From JBARKJ01 sp963698885 (GTDB taxonomy: Bacteria; Nitrospirota; JACRHJ01): DNA of 64,000 nucleotides. Where the stretch lies: positions 248,001 to 312,000 of the forward strand of contig CAVOSJ010000006.1 in the NCBI GenBank assembly GCA_963698885.1. The letters are read 5' to 3'. The notes beneath the pieces were generated by a model. It had not been told where the DNA came from and searched no databases. It worked only from the letters and a program-made list of their open reading frames with translations. Shown piece after piece: positions 34,691 to 42,778 of the stretch. The stretch's first letter is position 1; each line of letters begins with the position of its first letter. The position numbers were made by a program, and so were the translations under genes.

Positions 34691-35960
34691 ATGGAAATAA
34701 TCACCTTGATCGCTTCGATAGCGACGCTTTTCCTTGCGGTCGTCATCCTTCTGCGCAAAAACGGGGCCGGCCGGGAGGCGCAAAAGGTTCAAGACCTTTT
34801 TAACCAGGGCCGCTCCGAGACTGCCGACTCGTTAAGGAAGGTATCCTCCGAGCTCTCCGAGAGGATTGCCGCGTCTTCCGCCGGGGTGCGCGAGGGGGTG
34901 TCGGACAGGCTATCGGACGCCCTGACCGTGATGCAGGACAGGCTCTCCCTGAACCTGGGCGAGATACGGGACAAGGTGGATGCGGAACTGAAGGCGGGGC
35001 GCCTGGAATCCGCAAAGGCGGGGACGGCGGCCACCGAGGCCATCATAAAAAGGCTTGGCGAGTTCGGGCAGAGTACCGCTTTATCCCTGGACACGATACG
35101 GGAGAAAGTGGACCTCCGGCTGATGGAGATCGGAAACCAGGTGCAGGCGAAGCTGGACGAGAACATCAAGGAAGGGTTCGCTCATTTCGAGAAAGTCCAG
35201 GAGCACCTGAAGAAGGCGGAGTTACAGCTTGCCGGCCTGTCCGCGGTCGGAGTGTCCGTGAACGAACTGAACAGCCTGCTGAAGCTCCCGCACCTCCGGG
35301 GCGGCTTCGGGGAGGCGGCGCTGGAGCTTTTGCTGTCGGAGTTTTTGCCGTCGGACCTGTACGAGCTTCAGGCAGCAGATAGGCGCCAACCGGGTAGACG
35401 TCCTGGTGAAGCTCCCCGGCGCGTCGCTCCCTATCGACAGCAAGTTCCCGCGCGAGCAGGTCCTGCCGCTGTTCGACTCCTGCGACCAGGGAAAAATCGC
35501 CGATGCCAGAAAGGCGCTGTGCGCAGTCGTTAAGGCCCAGGCGAAGGACATATCGGAGAAGTACGTCCGCCCGGAGCTGGGGACGACTAACATGGGCCTT
35601 ATGTTCCTGCCGTCCGAGATGCTTTATTTCGAGATCGTCCGGGATACGGAGCTATGGGCCGCGCTTACGAAGCTGAAAGTATTTCCGGTATCTCCCAATA
35701 CCCTGGCCGTGACGTTAAACGGCGTCCGCATCTCGTATGACTACTACCAGATGGCCAAGGGCGTGGAGAAGACGGTGGAGAATATACGGAAGGCGCGGAA
35801 GCATTTCGGCGATTTCGAGAGGAAGTTCGAAGACGTCGGGAAGTCAATTACCAAGGCGCAGGACGCCTACCACACCGCCTCCACCCACATCGGCAGGTAC
35901 AGCACTTCCGTCAACCGCCTGACCGGCGAGAGCTGCCCCATCGAAGAGATACCAGAATAG
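34691..35960 (+). CDS. rmuC: RmuC-family DNA recombination protein, frameshifted
   Basis: An RmuC-type protein of about 422 residues. An N-terminal transmembrane helix (residues 4-22) precedes a long coiled coil (about 30-190, with DSLRKVSSELSERIA and GEIRDKVDAELKAG). The PD-(D/E)xK nuclease-like core then begins at LLKLPHLRGGFGEAALELLLSEFLP. The frame shifts near 35372 by one extra G; the next frame continues QQIGANRVDVLVKLPGASLPIDSKFPREQ, the conserved RmuC block, then KYVRPELGTTNMGLMFLPSEMLYFEI. RmuC limits inversions at short repeats in E. coli and is suggested to act in DNA processing. A two-hairpin repeat follows immediately. Confidence 0.83.
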
Positions 35961-35970
35961 CAAGACCTTT

Positions 35971-36057
35971 CACCTTTTTGGGAAAAAGGTGGAGCCAAAA
36001 ACTTTTAAACTGTCCGGCTTTTCTTTGTGTTACTTTCTTTCACCCGAAAGAAAGTAC
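35971..36057 (-). repeat. Two-hairpin dispersed repeat, copy 3 (A-B type, inverted)
   Basis: Hairpin B (35971-35991) pairs CACCTTTTT with AAAAAGGTG. Hairpin A (36029-36057) pairs GTTACTTTCTTTC with GAAAGAAAGTAC. The linker contains GCCAAAAACTTTTAAACTG and TCCGGCTTTTCTTTG. It fills the gap between two convergent genes. Confidence 0.85.
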
Positions 36058-36060
36058 GGT

Positions 36061-37842
36061 TTACCCGCATTTCTCTTCGGAACATTTTTCGAGTATCTGC
36101 GTGAACAGCGCCGCCGCCGCCTCGTGCGGCCCCTCTGTCTCGCATCCAGCAATGCCAAGTCGCGTCCGCAGCTGGCCCACGAAAACGCCGCTCTTAAATG
36201 CCGCATCGAAAACCTTCTCCGCTATCGTGTCGTGCAGCTCGCGGTACTGCGGCGCGCCGAACGGGTTCGCGAAATAGTGGTGCGTGAGGCCGGTCGCCTG
36301 GGTCGTGCCCTTTGACATCGCGGCGCCTTCCCGGAAAACCCGAAGCGCGCTCCCGGCTGAATCGAACCTCTCTATTATCGGGTGGTCCGCGTCCGTCTCC
36401 TCAAAGTTGTTCGCATATAAAATAAAGTCCACGTTATGCCCGTGCAGGACCTCGCCCAGAGTAGTCACCGGCAGAACGACCCGGGCGTTTGTCTTCTGCG
36501 GGCTCATGATGATAGAGCGGTCAATCTTACCGAAGGCGTACCCGGCCTGGAGGTCGTCAAGCCGCACGAACGCCCCCGTCTCCGTCCCGTATCCCTTAAG
36601 CCGGCCGTCCTCCGCAATCTCAAGAGAGCCCATATCGTCCGCGATTATAATAAGCTCTGCAATCTTATCTTTGCCCAGGAGCCGGAAGGCCTCCAGAGAC
36701 TCCGATTTCCCGGTCGCGGTGTCCCCGATGATGAGGACGTCGGCGGCGCTCCCGTCTTTCAGTATAATCCTGCTCATCGAGCCGTGATAAGGCAGACGCC
36801 CCCGCTTCATCATCGCCACGTTGTGCAGTGTCAGCGCCATCTTCTTGAGATAGCCGAAGTAGCCGAAACGGTCCTCCCTGGGCACCGCGCCTACGAGTAT
36901 ATTATTTTCCGTGTCGTCGTGAAACACGGTAGGCAGGTCGCCGAATTTCTTCATCGCATCCGGGTCCGCGCCGTAAATGAATATAGCATCCGGCCCGGTT
37001 GCTATTTTCTCGTCGGCCGCGATCTCGAAGAGGTTGGCTAAAGACGAGCCCAGGCCGATGAAGCACTGATGGAAGTAGATGAACACCACGAGCGGGCCGA
37101 CCTGCGCGGGGTAGCAGAGCCATTTCCCACTCTCGAACTGCAGCCCGTCCAGAAGGTCGTCCGGCACCTGCTTGAAAAGCCCCGTCCTCTTGTTCATCGG
37201 GGGGTCGATGATGAGCGGCGGGTTTATCAACACCTGCCTGATTATGGGAATTTCGCCAAGCTTGTCCGCATAACGCGGCGGAAGGCTGTCCCCGCTCGGC
37301 ACGGCGATTATCCCGACGCTGCAGCCCGCGGATACCTGGCGATAGACGCGGGGTTTGTGCCCCTGGATGTTCTCGTTTATCTCCCGATAGACGCTCCGGA
37401 CGAGATGCGTCAGTACTTCTATGGTGGCGCTGAAGGTTTGATAAGGGCGCCGGTCCATGCTGTTCGGGCCGGCCTCGGAGTGGAGCACCATGTAGCGGTT
37501 GAACACGCGCCAGAAGTCGTAGAGCCGCTCCAGGAAGTCATGCAGTTCGCGCCGTTTCTCGATAAGGCCTTCCGCCCCCGGCACGGCCTTCACCGCCCGC
37601 TCCAGGGGATCATATGCTAATGCCCGCAAAAGTTCGATCATCAGGCGGCTTCCGCCGCTGTTTTTGAGCCTTGGGTCGATGGAGTCAAGGAACTGCGGGT
37701 CGTCGAAGGCGAGCGTGCGGATGAAATCGTCCACCACCTGCACGAATATATCGCTTTGGAGGAGGTCTCTCGCGGTGGAGCAGACCATGCCGTCCGTATG
37801 GAATATGAGCTGGCCGGCTTCCCTGTCTAACTTCTTTAACAT
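36061..37842 (-). CDS. PEP-carboxykinase-like P-loop protein
   Basis: A 593-residue soluble protein. The C-terminal half carries a PEP carboxykinase/HPr-kinase type P-loop VLIIGDTATGKSESLEAFR at about 369-387, followed by IIADDMGSLEI, the segment DRSIIMSPQKTNARVVLPVTTLGEVLHGHNVDF and a conserved tail. The N-terminal half (about 1-330) is helical and poorly known. Homologues are usually labelled phosphoenolpyruvate carboxykinase, but the full catalytic set is not obvious, so a kinase or phosphatase role is possible. The ATG at 37842 (GGAGGTG upstream) is preferred over an upstream start that would read into the neighbouring repeat. Confidence 0.65.
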   Translation of the reverse strand: MLKKLDREAGQLIFHTDGMVCSTARDLLQSDIFVQVVDDFIRTLAFDDPQFLDSIDPRLKNSGGSRLMIELLRALAYDPLERAVKAVPGAEGLIEKRRELHDFLERLYDFWRVFNRYMVLHSEAGPNSMDRRPYQTFSATIEVLTHLVRSVYREINENIQGHKPRVYRQVSAGCSVGIIAVPSGDSLPPRYADKLGEIPIIRQVLINPPLIIDPPMNKRTGLFKQVPDDLLDGLQFESGKWLCYPAQVGPLVVFIYFHQCFIGLGSSLANLFEIAADEKIATGPDAIFIYGADPDAMKKFGDLPTVFHDDTENNILVGAVPREDRFGYFGYLKKMALTLHNVAMMKRGRLPYHGSMSRIILKDGSAADVLIIGDTATGKSESLEAFRLLGKDKIAELIIIADDMGSLEIAEDGRLKGYGTETGAFVRLDDLQAGYAFGKIDRSIIMSPQKTNARVVLPVTTLGEVLHGHNVDFILYANNFEETDADHPIIERFDSAGSALRVFREGAAMSKGTTQATGLTHHYFANPFGAPQYRELHDTIAEKVFDAAFKSGVFVGQLRTRLGIAGCETEGPHEAAAALFTQILEKCSEEKCG

Positions 37843-37886
37843 CGACACCTCCGTCAAAAACAAAACGAATACGATAAAATAAAACC

Positions 37887-38014
37887 GCCACTTTTTTGTA
37901 AAAAAGTAGCGCAAAAAACTTTTGGACTTAGTATAGCTGAAATTAAAGAAAAAATAGCGGGTTTTTCGGTCCGGTTTTCTTTTGCTACTTTTCTTTTTTC
38001 CAAAAGAAAAGTAG
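37887..38014 (-). repeat. Two-hairpin dispersed repeat, copy 4 (long linker)
   Basis: Hairpin B (37887-37910) pairs GCCACTTTTTT with AAAAAAGTAGC. Hairpin A (37985-38014) pairs CTACTTTTCTTTT with AAAAGAAAAGTAG. The linker is about 25-30 bases longer than in other copies, with an extra AT-rich stretch at about 37930-37965, so the central part tolerates insertions. Confidence 0.85.
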
Positions 38015-38020
38015 AAATCA

Positions 38021-39071
38021 CTATTTCTGTATTATCCCCCCGCCCAGCACCGTGTCGCCGTGATAGAATACCGCCGACTGGCCCGGCACGGCTCCCGCCG
38101 TGGGTGCATCGAACACTACGCGTGCGCCGCCCTCTTCCGGGTATACCATGCAACCGACGGGGGCGAAACGGTGGCGGAGCTTAACGTCGCAGGGCATGGG
38201 GCCGTAGATGCCGGAAAATGAAATCCAGTTGGTCTCTTTTACGAAAAACTCACTTTTTTGCAGGTCCTCGGGAGAGCCCAGCGTAATCCGGTTCGTCTCC
38301 GGGTCCCGGTTCGTTACGTAGCTCCGGCCGCCGGGCGACGAGAAATTAAGCCCGCGCCTCTGGCCCTCGGTATAGAAAGCGACTCCCCGATGCCGCCCGA
38401 TGACGTTCCCATCCCTGTCCACGAACTCGCCCTCTTTCACTGCCTCCGGCCTCTCTGATTCGATGAGGCCGCGGTAATCGTTATCCGGGATGAAGCAGAC
38501 CTCCTGGCTCTCCTCGCGCTCGGCTGCGGGAAGACCCATTTGTCCTCGCCGTCCCGATTACCTCGCTCTTGTGCATATCGCCCAGGGGGAACATGGCGTG
38601 CGCGAGCTGGCTCTGACTTAAGCGATAAAGAAAGTAACTCTGGTCCTTTCGCATATCCGCACCCTGAAGCAGGAGGTGCCTGCCCGAAATCCTGTCCAGA
38701 CCGATCCGCGCGTAATGTCCGGTGGCCAGCCTCTCCGCGTTGACAAGGTCAACGAGCTTCATCAGCGTGCCGAACTTTATCTTCTGGTTGCACCTGACGC
38801 AGGGGTTCGGGGTGCGGGCCTGCACGTAGCTGTCCAGGAAATAATCGATTATCTCCTGTTTGAATATCTCACGGAGGTCCAGGACCTTGTGTTCGATACC
38901 TATTATCCTGCATACCTCTCTCGCGGACTCAACGGCGCTCGCCGAGTCGGACTCCTCGCCCCACAGACGCATGGTTACGCCTGTTACGTCCTCGCCGGAC
39001 TGCTTCAGAAGAGCCGCGGCCACAGAGCTGTCCACGCCGCCGCTCATGGCGACGGCAATCTTTCTTATCAT
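38021..39071 (-). CDS. mnmA: tRNA-specific 2-thiouridylase MnmA, frameshifted
   Basis: Transfers sulfur to U34 of Lys, Glu and Gln tRNAs. The PP-loop is VAMSGGVDSSVAAALL, and the catalytic cysteine pair lies in TPNPCVRCNQKIKFG and, later, SQEVCFIPDNDYRG. Near 38540 the frame changes: MHKSEVIGTAR in one frame is followed by MGLPAAEREESQEVCFI in the next, which a single base in an AAA run explains. The repaired length is about 350 residues. The start at 39071 is the family one (MIRKIAVAMSGG); an upstream in-frame start would read through a two-hairpin repeat. It sits with mnmE and mnmG, which act on the same wobble uridine. Confidence 0.87.
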
Positions 39072-39086
39072 TATTTTTAAACCCCT

Positions 39087-39185
39087 GTCACCTTTTTGTA
39101 AAAAGGTAACACCAAAAACTTTTAAATTTGTTTTAAGTCCGGTTTTCTTTTGTGTTACTTTTCTTTTACCCAAAAGAAAAGTAAC
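39087..39185 (-). repeat. Two-hairpin dispersed repeat, copy 5 (A-B type, inverted)
   Basis: Hairpin B (39087-39110) pairs CACCTTTTT with AAAAAGGTAAC bases. Hairpin A (39154-39185) pairs GTTACTTTTCTTTT with AAAAGAAAAGTAAC. On the mnmA-coding strand it is open in frame and reads KVFGVTFLQKG, very like the insertion in MnmE. Confidence 0.88.
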
Positions 39186-39189
39186 GGTC

Positions 39190-39588
39190 TTACACGCTTA
39201 GCGATTCTTTTACCTCGCCCAGGACGGCGCTGGCCTTCGCGTCCGACATCTCGCACCTGCCGTTAAACGAGAAGCCTTCCTCCACTTTGAGCGACGGCGT
39301 ATCGACGTTCCCGTCCAGCCTGCCCGGCATCATGAGGTGCGCCGCGCGGGTCGCCTTCACGTTCCCGGTAATCCTGCCCGACGAGATAAGCGTGCCGACG
39401 TTTATCTCTCCCATCACCTCGGCGGCCTCGCCGATTATCAGGGTGTCCTTGGTATATATCTCGCCCTCCAGCCTGCCGTCGATCCGGATGGTGCCCTCGA
39501 AATGGAGCGTCCCCTTGAAGTCCGTCCCCTTCCCCAGGAATGCGACCATCTCCTCCACTTCCGGATGTCCTTTCGCTTTTCTTAACAT
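39190..39588 (-). CDS. Bactofilin
   Basis: A 132-residue polymer-forming cytoskeletal protein (bactofilin/DUF583 type). The beta-helical core runs from about residue 15 to 115 with the hallmark strands: GTDFKGTLHFEGTIRIDGRLEGEI, TLIIGEAAEVMGEINVGTLISSGRITGNV, LMMPGRLDGNVDTPSLKVEEGFSFNGRCEM. Bactofilins form non-polar filaments that position cell-wall or chromosome-segregation proteins. Location directly after parB (11 bases), with parA, suggests a link to chromosome or polar organisation, as shown for bactofilins in Myxococcus. Confidence 0.9.
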   Translation of the reverse strand: MLRKAKGHPEVEEMVAFLGKGTDFKGTLHFEGTIRIDGRLEGEIYTKDTLIIGEAAEVMGEINVGTLISSGRITGNVKATRAAHLMMPGRLDGNVDTPSLKVEEGFSFNGRCEMSDAKASAVLGEVKESLSV

Positions 39589-39599
39589 GGTGCCTCCTT

Positions 39600-40466
39600 T
39601 TATCCCCTTAAAAATTCCAGAAGCCTGTCCAGCTCGGCGTCGGAATAAAATTCGATGTTGATGGAGCCGCGCTTCCCCTTGCGCTTTATCTTCACCTTCG
39701 TGCCGAGCTTCTTCTTCAGCTCGTCCTCCAGCATCGCCATCTGCGCGGAGGGCTCCTTTTTCTTTATCACATGGCCGGGCGCTTTCAGCCTCTTCGCCGC
39801 GCCTTCCGCCTCGCGCACCGATAAGCCCCGCGAGATTATTTCACGCCGGAGCGCCATCTGCTTCGACGCCGCATCCAGCGACAATATCGCCTTTGCGTGC
39901 CCCATCGAAAGATCGCCCTCGGCCAGGTCGCGTTTCACTTCCGAAGGAAGTGTCAGGAGCCTCAAAAAATTGGCCACGGTGGAGCGTTCCTTCCCCACCT
40001 TCGCGGACAGCTCCTCCTGCGTCAGCTTGAACTCGCCGACCAGCCGCTCATAGGCTTCGGCGGTCTCTATGGGGTTTAAGTCCTCCCGCTGTATATTCTC
40101 CACCAGCGCCATCTCCAGGACCTCGGCGGGTGATACGTCCTTCACTATCGCCGGAATTCTTGTAAGCCCGGCGAGGGCGGCCGCCCGGAACCTGCGCTCA
40201 CCGGCGATAAGCTGATATCCGCCTTCGTCCCGCCTCCGAAGGATTACCGGCTGGATTACGCCGACGCTCTTTATGGATTCGGCCAGCGATGCGATGGCGT
40301 CGTCCTTGAAATTTTTCCGGGGCTGGTATTCGCTTGCGATTATCCGGTGAAGCTCCACTTCGGTCGCGCCCCCCCCAGTCCCTTTCAGGAGCATGCCCGG
40401 CGAGCCGGCCGGGATGAGCGCGCCAAGCCCTTTGCCGAGAGAGGTCTTGGACATGGTTTTAGACAT
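39600..40466 (-). CDS. parB: Chromosome-partitioning protein ParB
   Basis: A 288-residue ParB/Spo0J family protein. It has the CTPase box with GERRFRAAALAGLTRIPAIV, then the blocks LVENIQREDLNPIETAEAYERL and the helix-turn-helix with RSTVANFLRLLTLP and LSMGHAKAILSL. The C-terminal dimerisation domain ends DAELDRLLEFLRG. Several starts are possible: TTG at 40484 overlapping the parA stop, and in-frame ATGs at 40466 and 40454 in a small MSKT-MSKT duplication. I chose the ATG at 40466. It loads on parS sites, two of which are found at 41359 and 42743. Confidence 0.92.
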   Translation of the reverse strand: MSKTMSKTSLGKGLGALIPAGSPGMLLKGTGGGATEVELHRIIASEYQPRKNFKDDAIASLAESIKSVGVIQPVILRRRDEGGYQLIAGERRFRAAALAGLTRIPAIVKDVSPAEVLEMALVENIQREDLNPIETAEAYERLVGEFKLTQEELSAKVGKERSTVANFLRLLTLPSEVKRDLAEGDLSMGHAKAILSLDAASKQMALRREIISRGLSVREAEGAAKRLKAPGHVIKKKEPSAQMAMLEDELKKKLGTKVKIKRKGKRGSINIEFYSDAELDRLLEFLRG

Positions 40467-40480
40467 GGTTCTGGCATGGC

Positions 40481-41236
40481 TCAAACCTCCCTTGCCAGCG
40501 AGAGGTAGCTCTGTGCGCCTTTCGAGCGGATGTCGTACAGTATGATAGGCTTTCCGAAGCTCGGGGCCTCGGACAGGCTTACGTTCCTTGGGATCATGGT
40601 CTGGTACACCTTTTCATGGAAATGCTCCCGGACTTCGTTTTCCACCTGCCGGGAGAGATTGTTTCGGGAGTCGTGCATTGTCAGGAGTATCCCCTCGACC
40701 TCCAGGCCGGGGTTTAAGTCCTCCCGCACGAGCTGGAGCGTCTTTATAAGCTGGGAAAGGCCCTCAAGCGCGTAATACTCGCACTGCACGGGGATAAGCA
40801 CCGAGTCCGCCGCGGTGAGCGCGTTTACCGTGAGAAGGCCCAGGGCGGGCGGGCAGTCTATGATTACGTAATCGTAATCGGAGAGTACGGGCAGTAGCGC
40901 GTCCTTCAGGACCGTCTCCCTTCCGTCCCTTCCGGCAAGCTCCACCTCCGAGCCGAACAGGTCCACGCTGGACGGCGCCAGGGAAAGGTACGGAAGCGGC
41001 GTAGGGATTATAATCTCGCTTAAGGGCAGGCTGTCCGCGAAAAGACCGTAGAGGCTTCTTTCCACGGTGTCCCTGTCCACGCCGACGCCGGACGTGGAAT
41101 TGCCCTGCGGGTCCGTGTCCACCAGGAGCACCCTTTTTTCCGCCGCGGCCAGGGATGCGGACATGTTGACGGCGGTGGTGGTTTTTCCGACCCCGCCTTT
41201 CTGGTTTGCGATGGCGATTACCTTAGCTCTGCCCAT
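40481..41236 (-). CDS. parA: Chromosome-partitioning ATPase ParA/Soj
   Basis: A 251-residue deviant-Walker ATPase. It begins MGRAKVIAIANQKGGVGKTTTAVNMS (deviant P-loop at about 10-20), with the A' motif LLVDTDPQGNST, Walker B DYVIIDCPPALGLLT and the LIPVQCEYYALEGLSQL block. ParA moves ParB-parS complexes along the nucleoid. Full length and intact. parB overlaps or follows within a few bases, so the two are co-translated. Confidence 0.95.
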   Translation of the reverse strand: MGRAKVIAIANQKGGVGKTTTAVNMSASLAAAEKRVLLVDTDPQGNSTSGVGVDRDTVERSLYGLFADSLPLSEIIIPTPLPYLSLAPSSVDLFGSEVELAGRDGRETVLKDALLPVLSDYDYVIIDCPPALGLLTVNALTAADSVLIPVQCEYYALEGLSQLIKTLQLVREDLNPGLEVEGILLTMHDSRNNLSRQVENEVREHFHEKVYQTMIPRNVSLSEAPSFGKPIILYDIRSKGAQSYLSLAREV

Positions 41237-41358
41237 ACTACCTCTTAACTTATTGATTATTAAAGTAAATACTTACTTGCAACCCCGTCTCTCGGCCGGT
41301 GGACTGGAGGCATTCTAACGGTGAAATGAGCCGATGTCAAGGCTTTTGAGGCAGGACA

Positions 41359-41374
41359 TGTTCCACGTGGAACA
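41359..41374. promoter_or_regulatory. parS site 1
   Basis: TGTTCCACGTGGAACA, a perfect 16-bp palindrome matching the bacterial parS consensus (TGTTNCACGTGNAACA). It is 120 bases upstream of parA, in a gap that also holds a two-hairpin repeat. ParB binding is expected. Confidence 0.9.
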
Positions 41375-41385
41375 AAAACCACCCC

Positions 41386-41516
41386 CTACTTTCTTTTCGG
41401 GCGAAAAGAAGAGAAGCCGGACTACTTACCGTATGCTATTTCCACTTAGCGCGGGGCGGTCCAAAGAGGACTTACCGCTTTCTTTTGCTACTTTTCTTTC
41501 CGCGAAAGAAAAGTAG
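41386..41516. repeat. Two-hairpin dispersed repeat, copy 6 (A-A type)
   Basis: Two A-like hairpins rather than A and B. The first (41386-41413) is decayed: CTACTTTCTTTTCGGG with CGAAAAGAA. The second (41488-41516) is intact: CTACTTTTCTTTC with GAAAGAAAAGTAG. It lies in the parA-rsmG gap, just beside parS 1. Confidence 0.8.
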
Positions 41517-41522
41517 GGGTTG

Positions 41523-42222
41523 TTAGCTTTTTTTCAGTAGGAGCAATTTTCTCCGGATATCCGAGAACGGCAGGGTTATCTCTTCTTCGCGCTCCACGGT
41601 CCATCCGGGGCTCGGCTCGCACTCCATACCCGGCCCCAGGGAAAGCGCGACCAGGCCGCCGTCTTTCAGCACGGGGAATGCCAGGGGAAGGAGCTCGGCC
41701 GGGGCCTTGAACGCGCGGGAGAAGACAATATCGAAAGGCGTGGAGACCTTGCCCGGCAGATCCTCGGCCCTGGCCTCTAAAGCCGTTACAGGGGAAAGGT
41801 TCAGAGTCCTGATTACCTGCCGCAGGAAGACCGCCTTTTTATGTACCGGCTCCACCAGAGTAAGAGCCATGCCCGGCAGGACGACCTTCAGGGCCAGGCC
41901 GGGAAAGCCCGCGCCGCTCCCGATGTCGCAGGCCGAAAAATTTTGGGAAAGCGCCGGGCGGCGACCGTCAATCGGCAAAATCAGCCTGAAGCGCCAGGGA
42001 GTCCAGGAAGTGCTTTACGATGATCTCTTCCGGCTCCGTTATGGCGGTTAAGTTCACCTTTGTGTTCCACTTCCGGATCTCGCCAAGATAAAGCCCGAAC
42101 AGCCGGAGTTCCTCGGGAGTGACGGGAAAGCCTAAGGCTTCGCAACCTTTTGAAAGTAAATTCAAATTCACGTCAATCTTGCCATTTTGGTCTTCCCTCT
42201 GCGCCGTTACCGCTTGGCTCAA
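41523..42222 (-). CDS. rsmG: 16S rRNA (guanine527-N7)-methyltransferase RsmG, frameshifted
   Basis: RsmG (GidB) methylates G527 of 16S rRNA. The first part carries LYLGEIRKWNTKVNLTAITEPEEIIVKHFLDSLAL; the frame then stops with TGA. The SAM-binding part resumes as CDIGSGAGFPGLALKVVLP in the next frame, with the family block VFSRAFKAPAELLPLAFPVLKDGG. Removing one base near 41965 joins them (FADDGRRPALSQNFSACDIG). The start is uncertain: the ATG at 42222 overlaps the upstream membrane-protein gene by 50 bases, while a GTG at 42171 would not. Position next to mnmG and parAB is conserved in bacteria. Confidence 0.87.
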
Positions 42223-42706
42223 CCGCCCCTCGGCTGTACCATAAGCCCATCAGGAAAAACATCCCGATCAAGACAAGCCCGGCCGCATGGACCAGGTTCC
42301 CGATTTGCTGGTCCTGGTTCAGCATGTGAAGCTCCGAGAGCATGTAGTTCCAGTCGTGTATGCGGTCGCCGTTGCCGACAAGCGGCAGTTCCATTGCGAC
42401 CGCGTCCTTTGCGTAGACTGAGATAGGGAAGAAGTTCTCCGAGAACCAAAGGCCCGCCACGGCGGAGGAATAACGCTGACCGGTGAAAAAGAAGTAAATC
42501 ACTATAACGAGCGGCATGGTCAGCTGGCCGAGCGTGCCGCCCATCACCATGAGAAAATCGTTCCCGAAGAGGCCGAATATCGGATGCCCCGCCTCGTGAA
42601 AAAGCAGGTTCACGCCGTCAATGAAATGATATTCATACGGGTGCAGCCCGCAGCCAAGGACGTATGCGGCGATTAAAACCAGGAATATGATTTTCGCGTA
42701 AGTCAT
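42173..42706 (-). CDS. Polytopic membrane protein with an HEAGH metal-binding motif
   Basis: A 177-residue inner-membrane protein with four to five hydrophobic segments (about 4-22, 58-80, 80-100 and 140-160). A predicted loop or helix has NLLFHEAGHPIFGLFGNDF, an HExxH zinc-site motif as in membrane metalloproteases. A second metal ligand may be in the later MELPLVGNGDRIHDWNYMLSELHML region. The fold resembles small M50-like membrane proteins, but no family was firmly recognised. It is inserted between mnmG and rsmG, where those two genes are usually adjacent, and its end overlaps the first codons of rsmG. Confidence 0.65.
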   Translation of the reverse strand: MTYAKIIFLVLIAAYVLGCGLHPYEYHFIDGVNLLFHEAGHPIFGLFGNDFLMVMGGTLGQLTMPLVIVIYFFFTGQRYSSAVAGLWFSENFFPISVYAKDAVAMELPLVGNGDRIHDWNYMLSELHMLNQDQQIGNLVHAAGLVLIGMFFLMGLWYSRGAVEPSGNGAEGRPKWQD

Positions 42707-42742
42707 TTAAATAATGGACTTTCAGGCAGGAACACCGGCCAT

Positions 42743-42758
42743 TGTTCCACGTGGAACT
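42743..42758. promoter_or_regulatory. parS site 2
   Basis: TGTTCCACGTGGAACT: the 14-bp core GTTCCACGTGGAAC is a perfect palindrome and identical to the core of parS 1. It lies between mnmG and the HEAGH membrane protein, 1.4 kb from the first site. Confidence 0.88.
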
Positions 42759-42778
42759 TTTGCCTTTCCCTCTACGCT

